Notes under the pieces: generated by a model | Told to the model about the DNA's origin: nothing | Database searches by the model: none | What the model saw: the letters and a program-made list of their open reading frames with translations, nothing else | Source of the DNA: Nitrospirota bacterium | GTDB lineage: Bacteria; Nitrospirota; Nitrospiria; Nitrospirales; Nitrospiraceae | NCBI GenBank assembly: GCA_020028195.1 | Contig: JAHWYE010000011.1 | Span: 1 to 13,412, forward strand | Direction of reading: 5' to 3' | Length of the DNA: 13,412 nt | Shown here: piece after piece, positions 6,259 through 13,388 of the stretch | Numbering within the stretch: the stretch's first letter is position 1 | Layout of the letters: each line of letters begins with the position of its first letter | Made by a program: the position numbers and the translations under genes

Positions 6259-6585
6259 ATGCCGTTATACGAATATCGTTGTGAAGCCTGCGGAGAACAG
6301 TTCGAGGTCGTCCAACCAGTCAGTGCCCGGGCGGAAGACACCGCCTGCCCTCAATGTCGTGCCCAAAAGGCCACGCGCCTCATGTCCACCTTCGCCTCTA
6401 AGATCGTCGGCGACCATAAACCTGGCTTTTCAGAAATGAAGGCCTACGACATGCTGAACGATCGGATGGATAAATTCAAAAAACTACCGCCGGCTTGGGG
6501 TAAGCGGGTCACGCCCAGCCCAGAGAACTTCGGGCCTGTGAAGCCCTCCGGACCGAAAGACAGTGAGGGTGGAGGCACAGCCTGA
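6259..6585 (+). CDS. fmdB: FmdB-family zinc-ribbon protein
   Basis: The 108-aa product opens with MPLYEYRCEACGEQFE, the hallmark of the FmdB/CxxC_CXXC_SSSS zinc-ribbon family. Two CxxC pairs (C8/C11 and C30/C33) should bind one zinc. The family is widespread and named after a putative regulator near formamidase genes; its true role is not established, so the symbol marks the family only. Residues after about 45 are not part of the ribbon: a lysine-rich stretch is followed by a Pro/Gly/Ser tail that is probably disordered. The start is supported by GAGAGGG five to six bases upstream. It has its own promoter region with two palindromes and no clear functional partner nearby. An open frame on the other strand overlaps the tail (6444-6743). 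Confidence 0.9.
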   Translation: MPLYEYRCEACGEQFEVVQPVSARAEDTACPQCRAQKATRLMSTFASKIVGDHKPGFSEMKAYDMLNDRMDKFKKLPPAWGKRVTPSPENFGPVKPSGPKDSEGGGTA

Positions 6586-6743
6586 TAGGGATTCGCCTGC
6601 TTGAGCTTCGCATACTGTTCACTTGTGATCACCTCACGTCGGCTCGAGACGATCTTCCCGCAGCCTCCCACGTCCGAGCATGACCCAAGCTCACGCATCC
6701 TTTGTCCGATTCTTTGCTGTTCGTCCGGCCTTCCTTCCTCCAT
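6444..6743 (-). CDS. Possible small protein gene antisense to the fmdB 3' end (doubtful)
   Basis: This open frame of 99 codons fills the 205-base gap between fmdB and the next gene and runs into the end of fmdB. The part outside fmdB encodes a protein-like stretch with GSCSDVGGCGKIVSS (20-34) and REVITSEQYAKLKQANPYQ (36-54), which looks more natural than an average shadow frame. The part that overlaps fmdB is low in complexity and probably not meaningful. There is no ribosome site at the ATG (6743) nor at a second ATG at 6698. It may be a small real gene, a decayed one that has lost its stop, or chance. Confidence 0.25.
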   Translation of the reverse strand: MEEGRPDEQQRIGQRMRELGSCSDVGGCGKIVSSRREVITSEQYAKLKQANPYQAVPPPSLSFGPEGFTGPKFSGLGVTRLPQAGGSFLNLSIRSFSMS

Positions 6744-6790
6744 GTGGGGCAGAGTGACTCCGTTGGCCTGATGACAGAGAAGGAAGCTTC

Positions 6791-7621
6791 ATGAGCGTCA
6801 GGACATTGATTGCGGTGGGTCTGTTGTTGGTCAGTGTCGCCGTTCCGATTCAAGACGCCGGCTCCAGCCCATCCGGTCCGCTCGTCATCGCCGGGAATGG
6901 TCCCGAATTGCAGACGATTGAACTGCTGGCGCGGGCATTCGAAAAGGCCAACCCCCGGGCCTACGTTGATATTCTGTGGGACGAGAATTCTAAGGTAATC
7001 GACCTGGTCAAACAGGGCCAAGCCCAGATCGCGGTGACCGGGTATGAAGACCCCGACCTGCGTGCGACGCAGATTGCCTGGGACGGCATCGCGGTGATGG
7101 TGAATTTTTCCAATGACACAAAAGAGGTCACGAAGCAGCAGGTCGCCGAAATTTTCTCCGGCAAGGTACGCATGTGGTCCGATCTAGGAGGACCAGACAC
7201 ACGGGTGTTGCTCATTGACCGACCGCGGAACCTCAACATCCGCGACGCGTTTGAGCGGTACCTGGGCATTGTAGGCAAGATCCCTGATTCGGCGAAGGTC
7301 ATTGGCCCTGACGACAAAGCCACCAAAACGGTAGTGGGGACCCTCCCTCCCCTCTCCGCCGTCACCTTTATCTCCCTGGGCTCGGCCCTGGACGCCGTCA
7401 AATCAGGGGTGGCCGTCCGCTTGCTTCCGATCGATAAGGTCGAGCCGGAAGAACCGACGGTCAAGGATGGGCGGTATACCCTGCGTCGACCGGTCCTGCT
7501 CCTTTCCAAGAAGGAAACCAATCCAACGGTTGAAGCTTTTCAGGCTTTTGCTCTCTCCAGCGAAGGACAGAAGATCATTGATGACACCTATACTCCACTC
7601 GACCAAAAGAAATCACCGTAA
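6791..7621 (+). CDS. PstS-like periplasmic substrate-binding protein
   Basis: The product has 276 residues with a signal peptide (hydrophobic core about 6-19) and a type 2 periplasmic binding fold. Typical blocks of the phosphate-binding protein family are LVIAGNGPELQTIELLARAF (31-50), AWDGIAVMVN (96-105) and VAEIFSGKVRMWSDLGGPD (118-136). The loop that in true PstS proteins carries the phosphate-contacting S-G-T-R motif reads RPRNLNIRDAFERYLG (144-159): only the arginine is kept, so another ligand or a structural role is possible. No pstCAB transporter genes are nearby. The ATG has AAGGA six bases upstream. An IPT-domain gene follows after 10 bases, so the two exported proteins are probably made together. 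Confidence 0.82.
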   Translation: MSVRTLIAVGLLLVSVAVPIQDAGSSPSGPLVIAGNGPELQTIELLARAFEKANPRAYVDILWDENSKVIDLVKQGQAQIAVTGYEDPDLRATQIAWDGIAVMVNFSNDTKEVTKQQVAEIFSGKVRMWSDLGGPDTRVLLIDRPRNLNIRDAFERYLGIVGKIPDSAKVIGPDDKATKTVVGTLPPLSAVTFISLGSALDAVKSGVAVRLLPIDKVEPEEPTVKDGRYTLRRPVLLLSKKETNPTVEAFQAFALSSEGQKIIDDTYTPLDQKKSP

Positions 7622-7631
7622 GGAGGCTCCT

Positions 7632-8087
7632 ATGGGCACGAAATTTTCTGCCGTCTTGATCGCGCTACTTTCGGTTGGGCTGACAGCAACCCCGCTCAGC
7701 ATCCTGTGGGCAGCGGAGGGGTCCAATGTCGAGGGCTCCGGGTTCAGTTTATTCGACACAGAATCCATTAAGGGCTTCGACGAGAACAAGGTGGCCAAGG
7801 ACCCGATCTGCGACCGTAGCAAGCGCCCGATGATCACGAAAGTCGAACCGGATGAAGCCAAACCCGGTGATCGCGTTGTGATCAAAGGGGAGAACTTCGG
7901 CACCAAGGAATGCTTCCACGGCGTGACGTTTAGTGCCGCCTCAGGCAAGAAAATCGACTACAAGTACGTGAACGAGAGCACGATTGAGGCAAAGGTTCCT
8001 GATGCCAAGCCGGGCATGACCTTCGTGATCGTCGTCGCCGGCGGCGGCAGCGCCCAATCGAAACCCCTGCTCATCAAGAGCAAATAG
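7632..8087 (+). CDS. Exported IPT/TIG-domain protein
   Basis: The 151-aa product has a signal peptide with likely cleavage after ILWAA (residue 28). The mature part contains one immunoglobulin-like IPT/TIG domain: PMITKVEPDEAKPGDRVVIK (66-85) continues to GENFG (86-90), the classic opening of the domain, and it ends with a run of beta strands. Two cysteines (C60, C94) could form a disulfide. Such domains in bacteria usually mediate binding or adhesion in surface or periplasmic proteins. The start is the ATG at 7632, chosen because AGGAGG lies five bases upstream and the signal peptide begins there; the frame is open further upstream but overlaps the previous gene. It probably works with the PstS-like protein encoded 10 bases upstream; their joint role is unknown. 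Confidence 0.85.
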   Translation: MGTKFSAVLIALLSVGLTATPLSILWAAEGSNVEGSGFSLFDTESIKGFDENKVAKDPICDRSKRPMITKVEPDEAKPGDRVVIKGENFGTKECFHGVTFSAASGKKIDYKYVNESTIEAKVPDAKPGMTFVIVVAGGGSAQSKPLLIKSK

Positions 8088-8101
8088 CCCCGGGCTGTCA
8101 T

Positions 8102-8145
8102 CCGGCCTGAGGGGGCATACGGAGACATTCGCCCTCTCAGGCCGG
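8102..8145 (+). terminator. Strong GC-rich hairpin after the IPT gene
   Basis: CCGGCCTGAGGGGGC (8102-8116) pairs with GCCCTCTCAGGCCGG (8131-8145) over 15 bp with a single G-U position, around a 14-base loop. It begins 14 bases after the stop codon at 8087. No T-run follows, so it may end transcription with help, protect the 3' end, or serve the complementary strand. It separates the exported-protein genes from pycA. Confidence 0.6.
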
Positions 8146-8253
8146 TCATCCCATCCCACCGTCCTTCCTTCAAGCATTCGCCACGTTTCCACGCTTCACA
8201 CGCGCCATGCCTCGGCTCGACAACAATCAGGACGGTGTGATACCTTACGCAAA

Positions 8254-8270
8254 TTCCTGTTTAGGAACAG
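8254..8270. promoter_or_regulatory. Overlapping dyads upstream of pycA
   Basis: The stretch holds TTCCT-GTTT-AGGAA (8254-8267) and, shifted by three bases, CTGTT-TAGG-AACAG (8257-8270). It lies 38 bases before the pycA start, just after a weak candidate promoter (TGATACCTT at 8238-8246). An operator is possible, but the arms are short. Confidence 0.3.
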
Positions 8271-8307
8271 ACTCTTCCAGAGCGGACCTAGGGCGGTTCA
8301 CGGATCG

Positions 8308-9735
8308 ATGAGCACGATGTTTCGGAAAATTTTGGTCGCCAATCGCGGCGAGATCGCGATGCGGATCATCCGCGCGTGCCGCGAGCTAAACATCGCGACC
8401 GCCGCCATCTACTCCGAGGCCGACTCGACCGGCATCTATGTGAAAAAGGCCGACGAGGCCTACCTCGTCGGGCCCGGCCCCGTCCAGGGATTCCTGGACG
8501 GCCAGCAGATCGTGGATCTGGCCAGCCGGATCGGAGCCGACGCGATCCATCCTGGCTATGGATTTCTCTCAGAGAACGCGCAGTTTGCACATCTGTGTCA
8601 CGCCTCTGGCATCACTTTTATCGGCCCGTCGCCGCAGGTCATTCATCTGATGGGCAGCAAAATCAAGGCGAGGGAGCTCGCGCAGCAGGTCGGGGTCCCT
8701 ATCGTGCCGGGAACCGACGGCCCGGTCAGCGGATTTGACGAAGCGTTGGTGTTCTGCCGAAAAGCCGGCTACCCCGTGATGATCAAGGCGAGTGCTGGAG
8801 GCGGAGGCCGGGGGCTAAGGGTCGTCCGATCCGACGAGGAGCTGCGGAGCAATATGGACACCGCCTCGCGGGAAGCGCTGGCATCGTTCGGCGACGGCAG
8901 CCTCTTCATCGAACAATACATTGAACGGCCGCACCATATCGAATTTCAGATCCTGGCGGACCGCCACGGAAACTTGATCCACCTGGGCGAACGTGACTGC
9001 TCCATTCAGCGCCGCCACCAGAAGCTCATTGAAATCGCACCCTCTCTGATCCTGACGCCCCGTCTGCGTGCCGAAATGGGTGACGCCGCGATTGCCATCG
9101 CTCGAGCCGTGGATTATGACAACGCCGGCACCGTGGAGTTCGTGCTCGACCAGGACGGCCGGTACTATTTCATCGAGATGAACCCGCGCATCCAAGTGGA
9201 GCACACGGTCACCGAGCAGATCACCGCGGTGGATATCGTACGGTCGCAGATCTCGATCGCTGCGGGACAGCCCCTCGAAATCAAGCAAGAGGACGTGACG
9301 CTCCAAGGCCACGCCATCCAGTGCCGCATCAACGCCGAGGATCCCCGCAACAACTTCAGGCCTACGACTGGCACGGTCACGGCCTATCTCTCGCCGGGTG
9401 GCATCGGCGTCCGCATTGACGGTGCTGTCTACAAGGACTACACCGTGCCGCCCTATTACGACGGCCTGCTGGCAAAACTCACCGTGCGAGGCCGCACCTG
9501 GGACGAGACAGTCAGCCGGATGCATCGCTCCCTGGAAGAGTATGTGCTACGAGGCGTCAAAACGACGATTCCTTTTCTGGAGAAGATCATGGAGGAGCCG
9601 GACTTCCAGGCCGGCCGGTTTGACACGTCGTACCTCGACACGCATCCGGAACTGTTCACCTACGACGACCACATCGAGCCCGAGGACCTCGTGGTCGCCA
9701 TTTCAGCGGCCATCGCCGCCTATGAAGGACTCTAA
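8308..9735 (+). CDS. pycA: Pyruvate carboxylase subunit A (biotin carboxylase)
   Basis: The 475-aa protein is the ATP-dependent biotin carboxylase half of a two-subunit carboxylase: it loads bicarbonate-derived CO2 onto biotin held by PycB. Visible are FRKILVANRGEIAMRIIRA (5-23), HPGYGFLSEN (81-90), the glycine-rich ATP loop ASAGGGGRGLR (161-171), RDCSIQRRHQK (229-239) and the catalytic block FIEMNPRIQVEHTVTE (288-303). Length fits PycA or AccC (about 450-480). The adjacent carboxyltransferase gene points to pyruvate rather than acetyl-CoA as substrate; a 2-oxoglutarate carboxylase (CfiB) is a related possibility. The ATG at 8308 has only a weak ribosome site; an ATG at 8317 (MFRKILVANRG) is just as likely. 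It would supply oxaloacetate to the TCA cycle or its reverse. Confidence 0.93.
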   Translation: MSTMFRKILVANRGEIAMRIIRACRELNIATAAIYSEADSTGIYVKKADEAYLVGPGPVQGFLDGQQIVDLASRIGADAIHPGYGFLSENAQFAHLCHASGITFIGPSPQVIHLMGSKIKARELAQQVGVPIVPGTDGPVSGFDEALVFCRKAGYPVMIKASAGGGGRGLRVVRSDEELRSNMDTASREALASFGDGSLFIEQYIERPHHIEFQILADRHGNLIHLGERDCSIQRRHQKLIEIAPSLILTPRLRAEMGDAAIAIARAVDYDNAGTVEFVLDQDGRYYFIEMNPRIQVEHTVTEQITAVDIVRSQISIAAGQPLEIKQEDVTLQGHAIQCRINAEDPRNNFRPTTGTVTAYLSPGGIGVRIDGAVYKDYTVPPYYDGLLAKLTVRGRTWDETVSRMHRSLEEYVLRGVKTTIPFLEKIMEEPDFQAGRFDTSYLDTHPELFTYDDHIEPEDLVVAISAAIAAYEGL

Positions 9736-9739
9736 TTAA

Positions 9740-9807
9740 AGTTATGAGTTTTGAGTGCTGAGTGCTTAGTTAAAACACACAAGCCAAGGCTATAAACTCA
9801 ACACTTC
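9740..9807. repeat. Imperfect inverted repeat (TTGAGTTATGAG type) between pycA and pycB
   Basis: Tandem-like units TTATGAG, TTTTGAG, TGCTGAG and TGCTTAG on the left (9742-9769) face CTATAAACTCAACACT (9790-9805), which pairs with AGTGCTGAGTGCTTAG (9754-9769) at 12 of 16 positions. The element starts five bases after the pycA stop and runs right up to the pycB ATG. Its last 13 bases are repeated exactly, in the same orientation relative to the gene, before the EamA gene. Confidence 0.8.
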
Positions 9808-11730
9808 ATGGCCACACGAAAACCTATAAAGACAACGACCCGTAAAGCCGCTGCCCACCTACGTGGAGGCCCGACGTTTGAATTGGAGCCGGCCCCGCCC
9901 AAGCGGCTCCTGATTACCGATGTGGTCCTGCGGGACGGCCATCAGTCGTTGCTCGCGACTCGCATGCGCACCGAGGACATGCTGCCCATCGCGCAGAAAC
10001 TGGACTCGGTCGGCTATTGGTCGCTCGAAGTCTGGGGCGGCGCCACCTTCGACACTTGCCTGCGTTTCCTGAAGGAGGATCCCTGGGAACGGCTCCGCGC
10101 CTTGCGCGCAGCCATGCCGAACACCAGAATGCAAATGCTCTTGCGCGGGCAAAACATCGTGGGCTACCGGCACTACGCGGACGACGTGCTGGAGCGGTTC
10201 ATCGAACGAGCAGCCTTCAACGGCATCGACGTGTTTCGGATCTTCGACGCCCTGAACGACCTCCGCAACATGGAACCGGCCATGCGCGATGTGAAGGCCT
10301 GCGGCAAGCACGTGGAGGCTTCAATCTGCTATACCGTCAGTCCGGTCCACAGCCTGGATCGGTTTGTCGAGCTGGCCAAGCGACTGGAAGACCTGGGCAC
10401 CGACACGCTCTGCATCAAGGATATGGCCGGACTACTCTCGCCATCCGACGCCTATCGGCTGGTCAAGCAATTGAAGGCTGCGGTCCGGACGCCGATTCAC
10501 CTGCACAGCCACTACACGTCCGGCATGGCTTCCATGTCCGCCTTGATGGCCGTGACGGCCGGATTGGACATGCTGGACACCGCGATTTCCCCCCTGGCCG
10601 GCGGAACGTCTCACCCGCCGACCGAGACGCTGGTAGCCGCTCTGCGAAACACCCCCTATGATACTGGGCTGGATTTGCCGCAATTCGCGCCGATCGCCGA
10701 CCACTTCCGAACGGTCCGGCGGAAATACCACCAGTTCGAGAGCGATTTCACGGGGGTGGACGCGGAAATCCTGACCACCCAGATTCCAGGGGGCATGCTG
10801 TCGAATCTGGCGGCCCAGTTGGCCGAGCAGAACGCGCTGGACAAGATGAAGCAGGTGCTGGAGGAAGTCCCCCGCGTTCGAAAGGAGATGGGCTATCCCC
10901 CACTGGTCACGCCAAGCAGTCAGATCGTGGGCACCCAAGCGACGCTCAATGTACTGACCGGCGAACGCTACAAGGTCATCACCACGGAGACGAAGAACTA
11001 CTTCCTGGGGCTCTACGGGAGACCGCCCGGCCCTCTGGACCCTGAAATCATGGCTCGATCCATCGGGGAGGAGGAGCCAATCAAAGGCAGGCCCGCGGAT
11101 CGGCTGGAGCCGGAATTGGAGGGAGCCAGGAAGGAACTGGAGGGTAAGGCCACCGCGATCGAAGACCAGTTATCCTTAGCGCTGTTCCCCGCAGCGGCGC
11201 GCGAGTTCTTCGAAGAACGGGAGCGGGGCGAACTGAAACCTGAGCAGCTCGAGCCTCCACCGGAAAAAGGACCGGCGGTTGCCCACGAACTGCACCTCGC
11301 CCCCGTCGAGTTCAACATCTCCCTGCACGGCGAGTCCTACCACATTCGAGTTTCAGGGGCCGGCCGTAAGAGCGACGGCCGCAAGCCCTACTACATTCGG
11401 GTGAACGAGAAGCTCGAGGAAGTCTATCTGGAACCGATTCAGGAAGTGCTGGCCGGAGTGCCTGAACAGCCGGAGGCTGGAAGCACGACCAGCCCGAAGC
11501 GCCCGAAACCCACCAAGCCCGGCGACGTGGCGTCTCCCATGCCGGGCCGAGTGGTGAAGGTGCTGGTGTCGAAGGAGGAGCGGGTCAACCTTGGCGACTC
11601 TGTCCTGATTATCGAAGCCATGAAGATGGAAAGCCAGGTACCGGCCCCGATCGCCGGCAGGGTGGTCGCCGTGTATGTCAAAGAGGGAGACGATATCAAG
11701 ACCGACGAGACGCTGGTGCAGCTGGAGTAA
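9808..11730 (+). CDS. pycB: Pyruvate carboxylase subunit B (carboxyltransferase plus biotin carrier)
   Basis: This 640-aa subunit moves the carboxyl group from biotin to pyruvate, giving oxaloacetate. The HMGL-like carboxyltransferase domain (about 33-300) shows TDVVLRDGHQSLLATRMRT (37-55) with the metal-binding aspartate, CIKDMAGLL (202-210) with K204 as the expected carboxylated lysine, and the metal histidines in HLHSHYTSG (231-239). A conserved PYC/OAD domain follows (about 310-480). After a Pro/Lys linker the biotinyl domain (about 571-640) carries EAMKME (603-608), with K606 as the biotin site. The basic N-terminus (1-20) is extra to the catalytic fold. No membrane pump subunit is nearby, so a soluble carboxylase is favoured over a sodium-pumping decarboxylase; a 2-oxoglutarate carboxylase (CfiA) is possible. 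No ribosome site precedes the ATG; a repeat abuts it. Confidence 0.93.
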   Translation: MATRKPIKTTTRKAAAHLRGGPTFELEPAPPKRLLITDVVLRDGHQSLLATRMRTEDMLPIAQKLDSVGYWSLEVWGGATFDTCLRFLKEDPWERLRALRAAMPNTRMQMLLRGQNIVGYRHYADDVLERFIERAAFNGIDVFRIFDALNDLRNMEPAMRDVKACGKHVEASICYTVSPVHSLDRFVELAKRLEDLGTDTLCIKDMAGLLSPSDAYRLVKQLKAAVRTPIHLHSHYTSGMASMSALMAVTAGLDMLDTAISPLAGGTSHPPTETLVAALRNTPYDTGLDLPQFAPIADHFRTVRRKYHQFESDFTGVDAEILTTQIPGGMLSNLAAQLAEQNALDKMKQVLEEVPRVRKEMGYPPLVTPSSQIVGTQATLNVLTGERYKVITTETKNYFLGLYGRPPGPLDPEIMARSIGEEEPIKGRPADRLEPELEGARKELEGKATAIEDQLSLALFPAAAREFFEERERGELKPEQLEPPPEKGPAVAHELHLAPVEFNISLHGESYHIRVSGAGRKSDGRKPYYIRVNEKLEEVYLEPIQEVLAGVPEQPEAGSTTSPKRPKPTKPGDVASPMPGRVVKVLVSKEERVNLGDSVLIIEAMKMESQVPAPIAGRVVAVYVKEGDDIKTDETLVQLE

Positions 11731-11733
11731 GCG

Positions 11734-12684
11734 TTGGGACTACCTCCTCTGCTCGCACGGCCTCCCATTCGACAACTGCTGATGGTCATACCCGTCCTTC
11801 TGAGCGCATGCGCGTCTTCCACCGATGTCCCTACATGGTTCGACTCGATCCAGCGTCAGCCGATCAGGACCGTCCAGGTCCAGGGACACCGCCTCGCCTA
11901 CTTGGATGCAGGCAAGGGGCCGCCCGTCATTCTGGTACACGGCTTCGGTGGATCTCTGTGGCAATGGGAGTACCAGCAGACCGCGCTGTCAGCCGACCAT
12001 CGTGTGATTACCCTGGACCTGCTCGGCTCCGGGCTGTCCGACAAGCCGGATCTCGACTACACGCCAACCCAAATACTCGAGTTCTTCCGCTCGTTCGTGG
12101 ATGCGCTGGGCATCCAGCGCGCCTCTCTAGTGGGCAACTCGATGGGGGGCGGGCTGGTGGTCGGAATGGCGCTCACCTATCCGGACCGGGTCGACCGGCT
12201 CGTGCTGATCAGCGGGCTTCCGGATCGCGTGCTCGATAAACTGACGGCCCCGCTGGTCCGTCACGCCGTGACGTCCCGGGCTCCAGGCTGGCTGGTCAAG
12301 TTCAGCAATTGGCTGATCGGCTCGTCGGTGACGGAGACCGTGCTACGGGAGATCATATACGACGAGACGTTGATCACGCCGGCCGTCCTTGATCGCGCCA
12401 ACCGGAACCGCCGACGGCCGGGGTTGATCGAGCCGATCCTGACCGTCAAGCGCAACCTGCCCCTGTGGGAAGAGGGGTTTGCAAGGCGACTCGGCGAGAT
12501 TCGCCAACCGACCCTGATCATCTGGGGCGAAGAAGATCGCGTGTTCCCCATGCAGGTGGGGCGAGACCTGCAGAAGACGATCCCGGGGTCGCGTCTGGAA
12601 GCCATCCCCAAGGCCGGCCATCTGCCCATGTGGGAGCGGCCTGAGGTCGTGAATCCCTTGCTGCTGAAGTTCTTGCAGCCTTGA
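11734..12684 (+). CDS. Lipoprotein alpha/beta-hydrolase
   Basis: The 316-aa product has a lipoprotein signal ending in LLSAC (22-26), so the mature protein would begin at lipid-modified C26 and sit in the outer membrane or face the periplasm. The rest is an alpha/beta-hydrolase: oxyanion loop HGFGG (69-73), nucleophile elbow GNSMGG with S136, acid D268 in GEEDRVFP, and histidine H296 in AGHLPMWERP. The set is complete, so it should be an active hydrolase or esterase; the substrate is unknown. The TTG start at 11734 is chosen because GGAG (11724-11727), inside the last codons of pycB, lies six bases upstream and because it gives a full signal peptide. The gap to pycB is 3 bases, which suggests translational coupling. 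An ATG at residue 17 would destroy the signal. Confidence 0.85.
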   Translation: MGLPPLLARPPIRQLLMVIPVLLSACASSTDVPTWFDSIQRQPIRTVQVQGHRLAYLDAGKGPPVILVHGFGGSLWQWEYQQTALSADHRVITLDLLGSGLSDKPDLDYTPTQILEFFRSFVDALGIQRASLVGNSMGGGLVVGMALTYPDRVDRLVLISGLPDRVLDKLTAPLVRHAVTSRAPGWLVKFSNWLIGSSVTETVLREIIYDETLITPAVLDRANRNRRRPGLIEPILTVKRNLPLWEEGFARRLGEIRQPTLIIWGEEDRVFPMQVGRDLQKTIPGSRLEAIPKAGHLPMWERPEVVNPLLLKFLQP

Positions 12685-12725
12685 CACTTCGCAAAAACAA
12701 CCCGAAGATACCAATGGAGGAAGCC

Positions 12726-13385
12726 ATGAAACGGATGTTTCAAATTCTCTCAGCAGCGGCTGGCTCGCTCGCCCTGCTGGCTCTGTCCGGTTGCGCGGAG
12801 AGGGGAGACTCTACTGCGGCTGGCTTCATGTATAAGAACCTGCCGGTTGCCAGCGGAAGTGCCACCGCTGGTGAGGGGAATAACGTGACGATGGGAGGAG
12901 CCCCCAAAGCGCTTGAAGGAACCGGCATCAAGGTCGGAGACCCGCTCCGCGACGTGAAGGTCGCGAAGGGGGATCTGTCCCTCGTCAACATCGCTGAGAC
13001 TAAGGGCAAGGTGCGCATCATCAGCGTGGTTCCGTCTCTCGATACGAAAGTCTGCGAGCAGCAGACCCATTACCTCAGCGAAAAGAACAACGGGCTCGAC
13101 AAGATGGTGGAACTGATCACGGTGAGTGTGGACACCCCGTTTGCCCAAGGCCGTTTCGCCAAGGAGGCCAAGATCGGCAACGTCACCTTCCTCTCCGACT
13201 ATCGCGGTGGAGACTTCGGCAAGACCTACGGCTTGCTGGTGAAGGACCCGCATTTTCTCGCCCGCACCGTCATGGTCGTGGACAAGGACAATGTAATCCG
13301 ATACCTCCAGATAACCCCGGAGCTGGGCCAGATGCCTGATATGGACGCCGCCTTCCGCGCAGCAAGAGACCTGCTGCGCGGATAG
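12726..13385 (+). CDS. tpx: Thiol peroxidase (Tpx-type) lipoprotein, apparently 1-Cys
   Basis: The 219-aa protein combines a lipoprotein signal (LSGC, C23) and a flexible Gly/Ser/Ala linker (24-60) with a Tpx-type peroxiredoxin domain. It reduces hydrogen peroxide or alkyl peroxides. The active site is SLDTKVC (104-110), with peroxidatic C110, T107 and the conserved arginine R180 in LARTVMVVD. DTPFAQGRF (136-144) is the typical second block. In E. coli Tpx the resolving cysteine directly follows RF; here the residue is A145, and no other cysteine exists in the mature domain. An outside thiol would then have to regenerate it. Lipid anchoring is also unusual for Tpx. The ATG at 12726 has GGAGG five bases upstream; the hydrolase gene ends 41 bases before it. 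Confidence 0.9.
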   Translation: MKRMFQILSAAAGSLALLALSGCAERGDSTAAGFMYKNLPVASGSATAGEGNNVTMGGAPKALEGTGIKVGDPLRDVKVAKGDLSLVNIAETKGKVRIISVVPSLDTKVCEQQTHYLSEKNNGLDKMVELITVSVDTPFAQGRFAKEAKIGNVTFLSDYRGGDFGKTYGLLVKDPHFLARTVMVVDKDNVIRYLQITPELGQMPDMDAAFRAARDLLRG

Positions 13386-13388
13386 GCT

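Noticed and set aside
7467..7631. Longer N-terminus for the IPT-domain protein
   Set aside because: The frame is open upstream but overlaps the PstS-like gene; the ATG at 7632 has a perfect ribosome site and begins a signal peptide.
8815..9525. 236-codon minus-strand frame opposite pycA
   Set aside because: It lies entirely inside pycA, which has full biotin carboxylase motifs; the antisense translation shows no signal, domain or ribosome site.
12681..12709. TTGACA at 12681-12686 as a private tpx promoter
   Set aside because: The hexamer overlaps the hydrolase stop codon, and no acceptable -10 box lies 16-18 bases downstream; tpx is more simply read as part of the upstream transcript.
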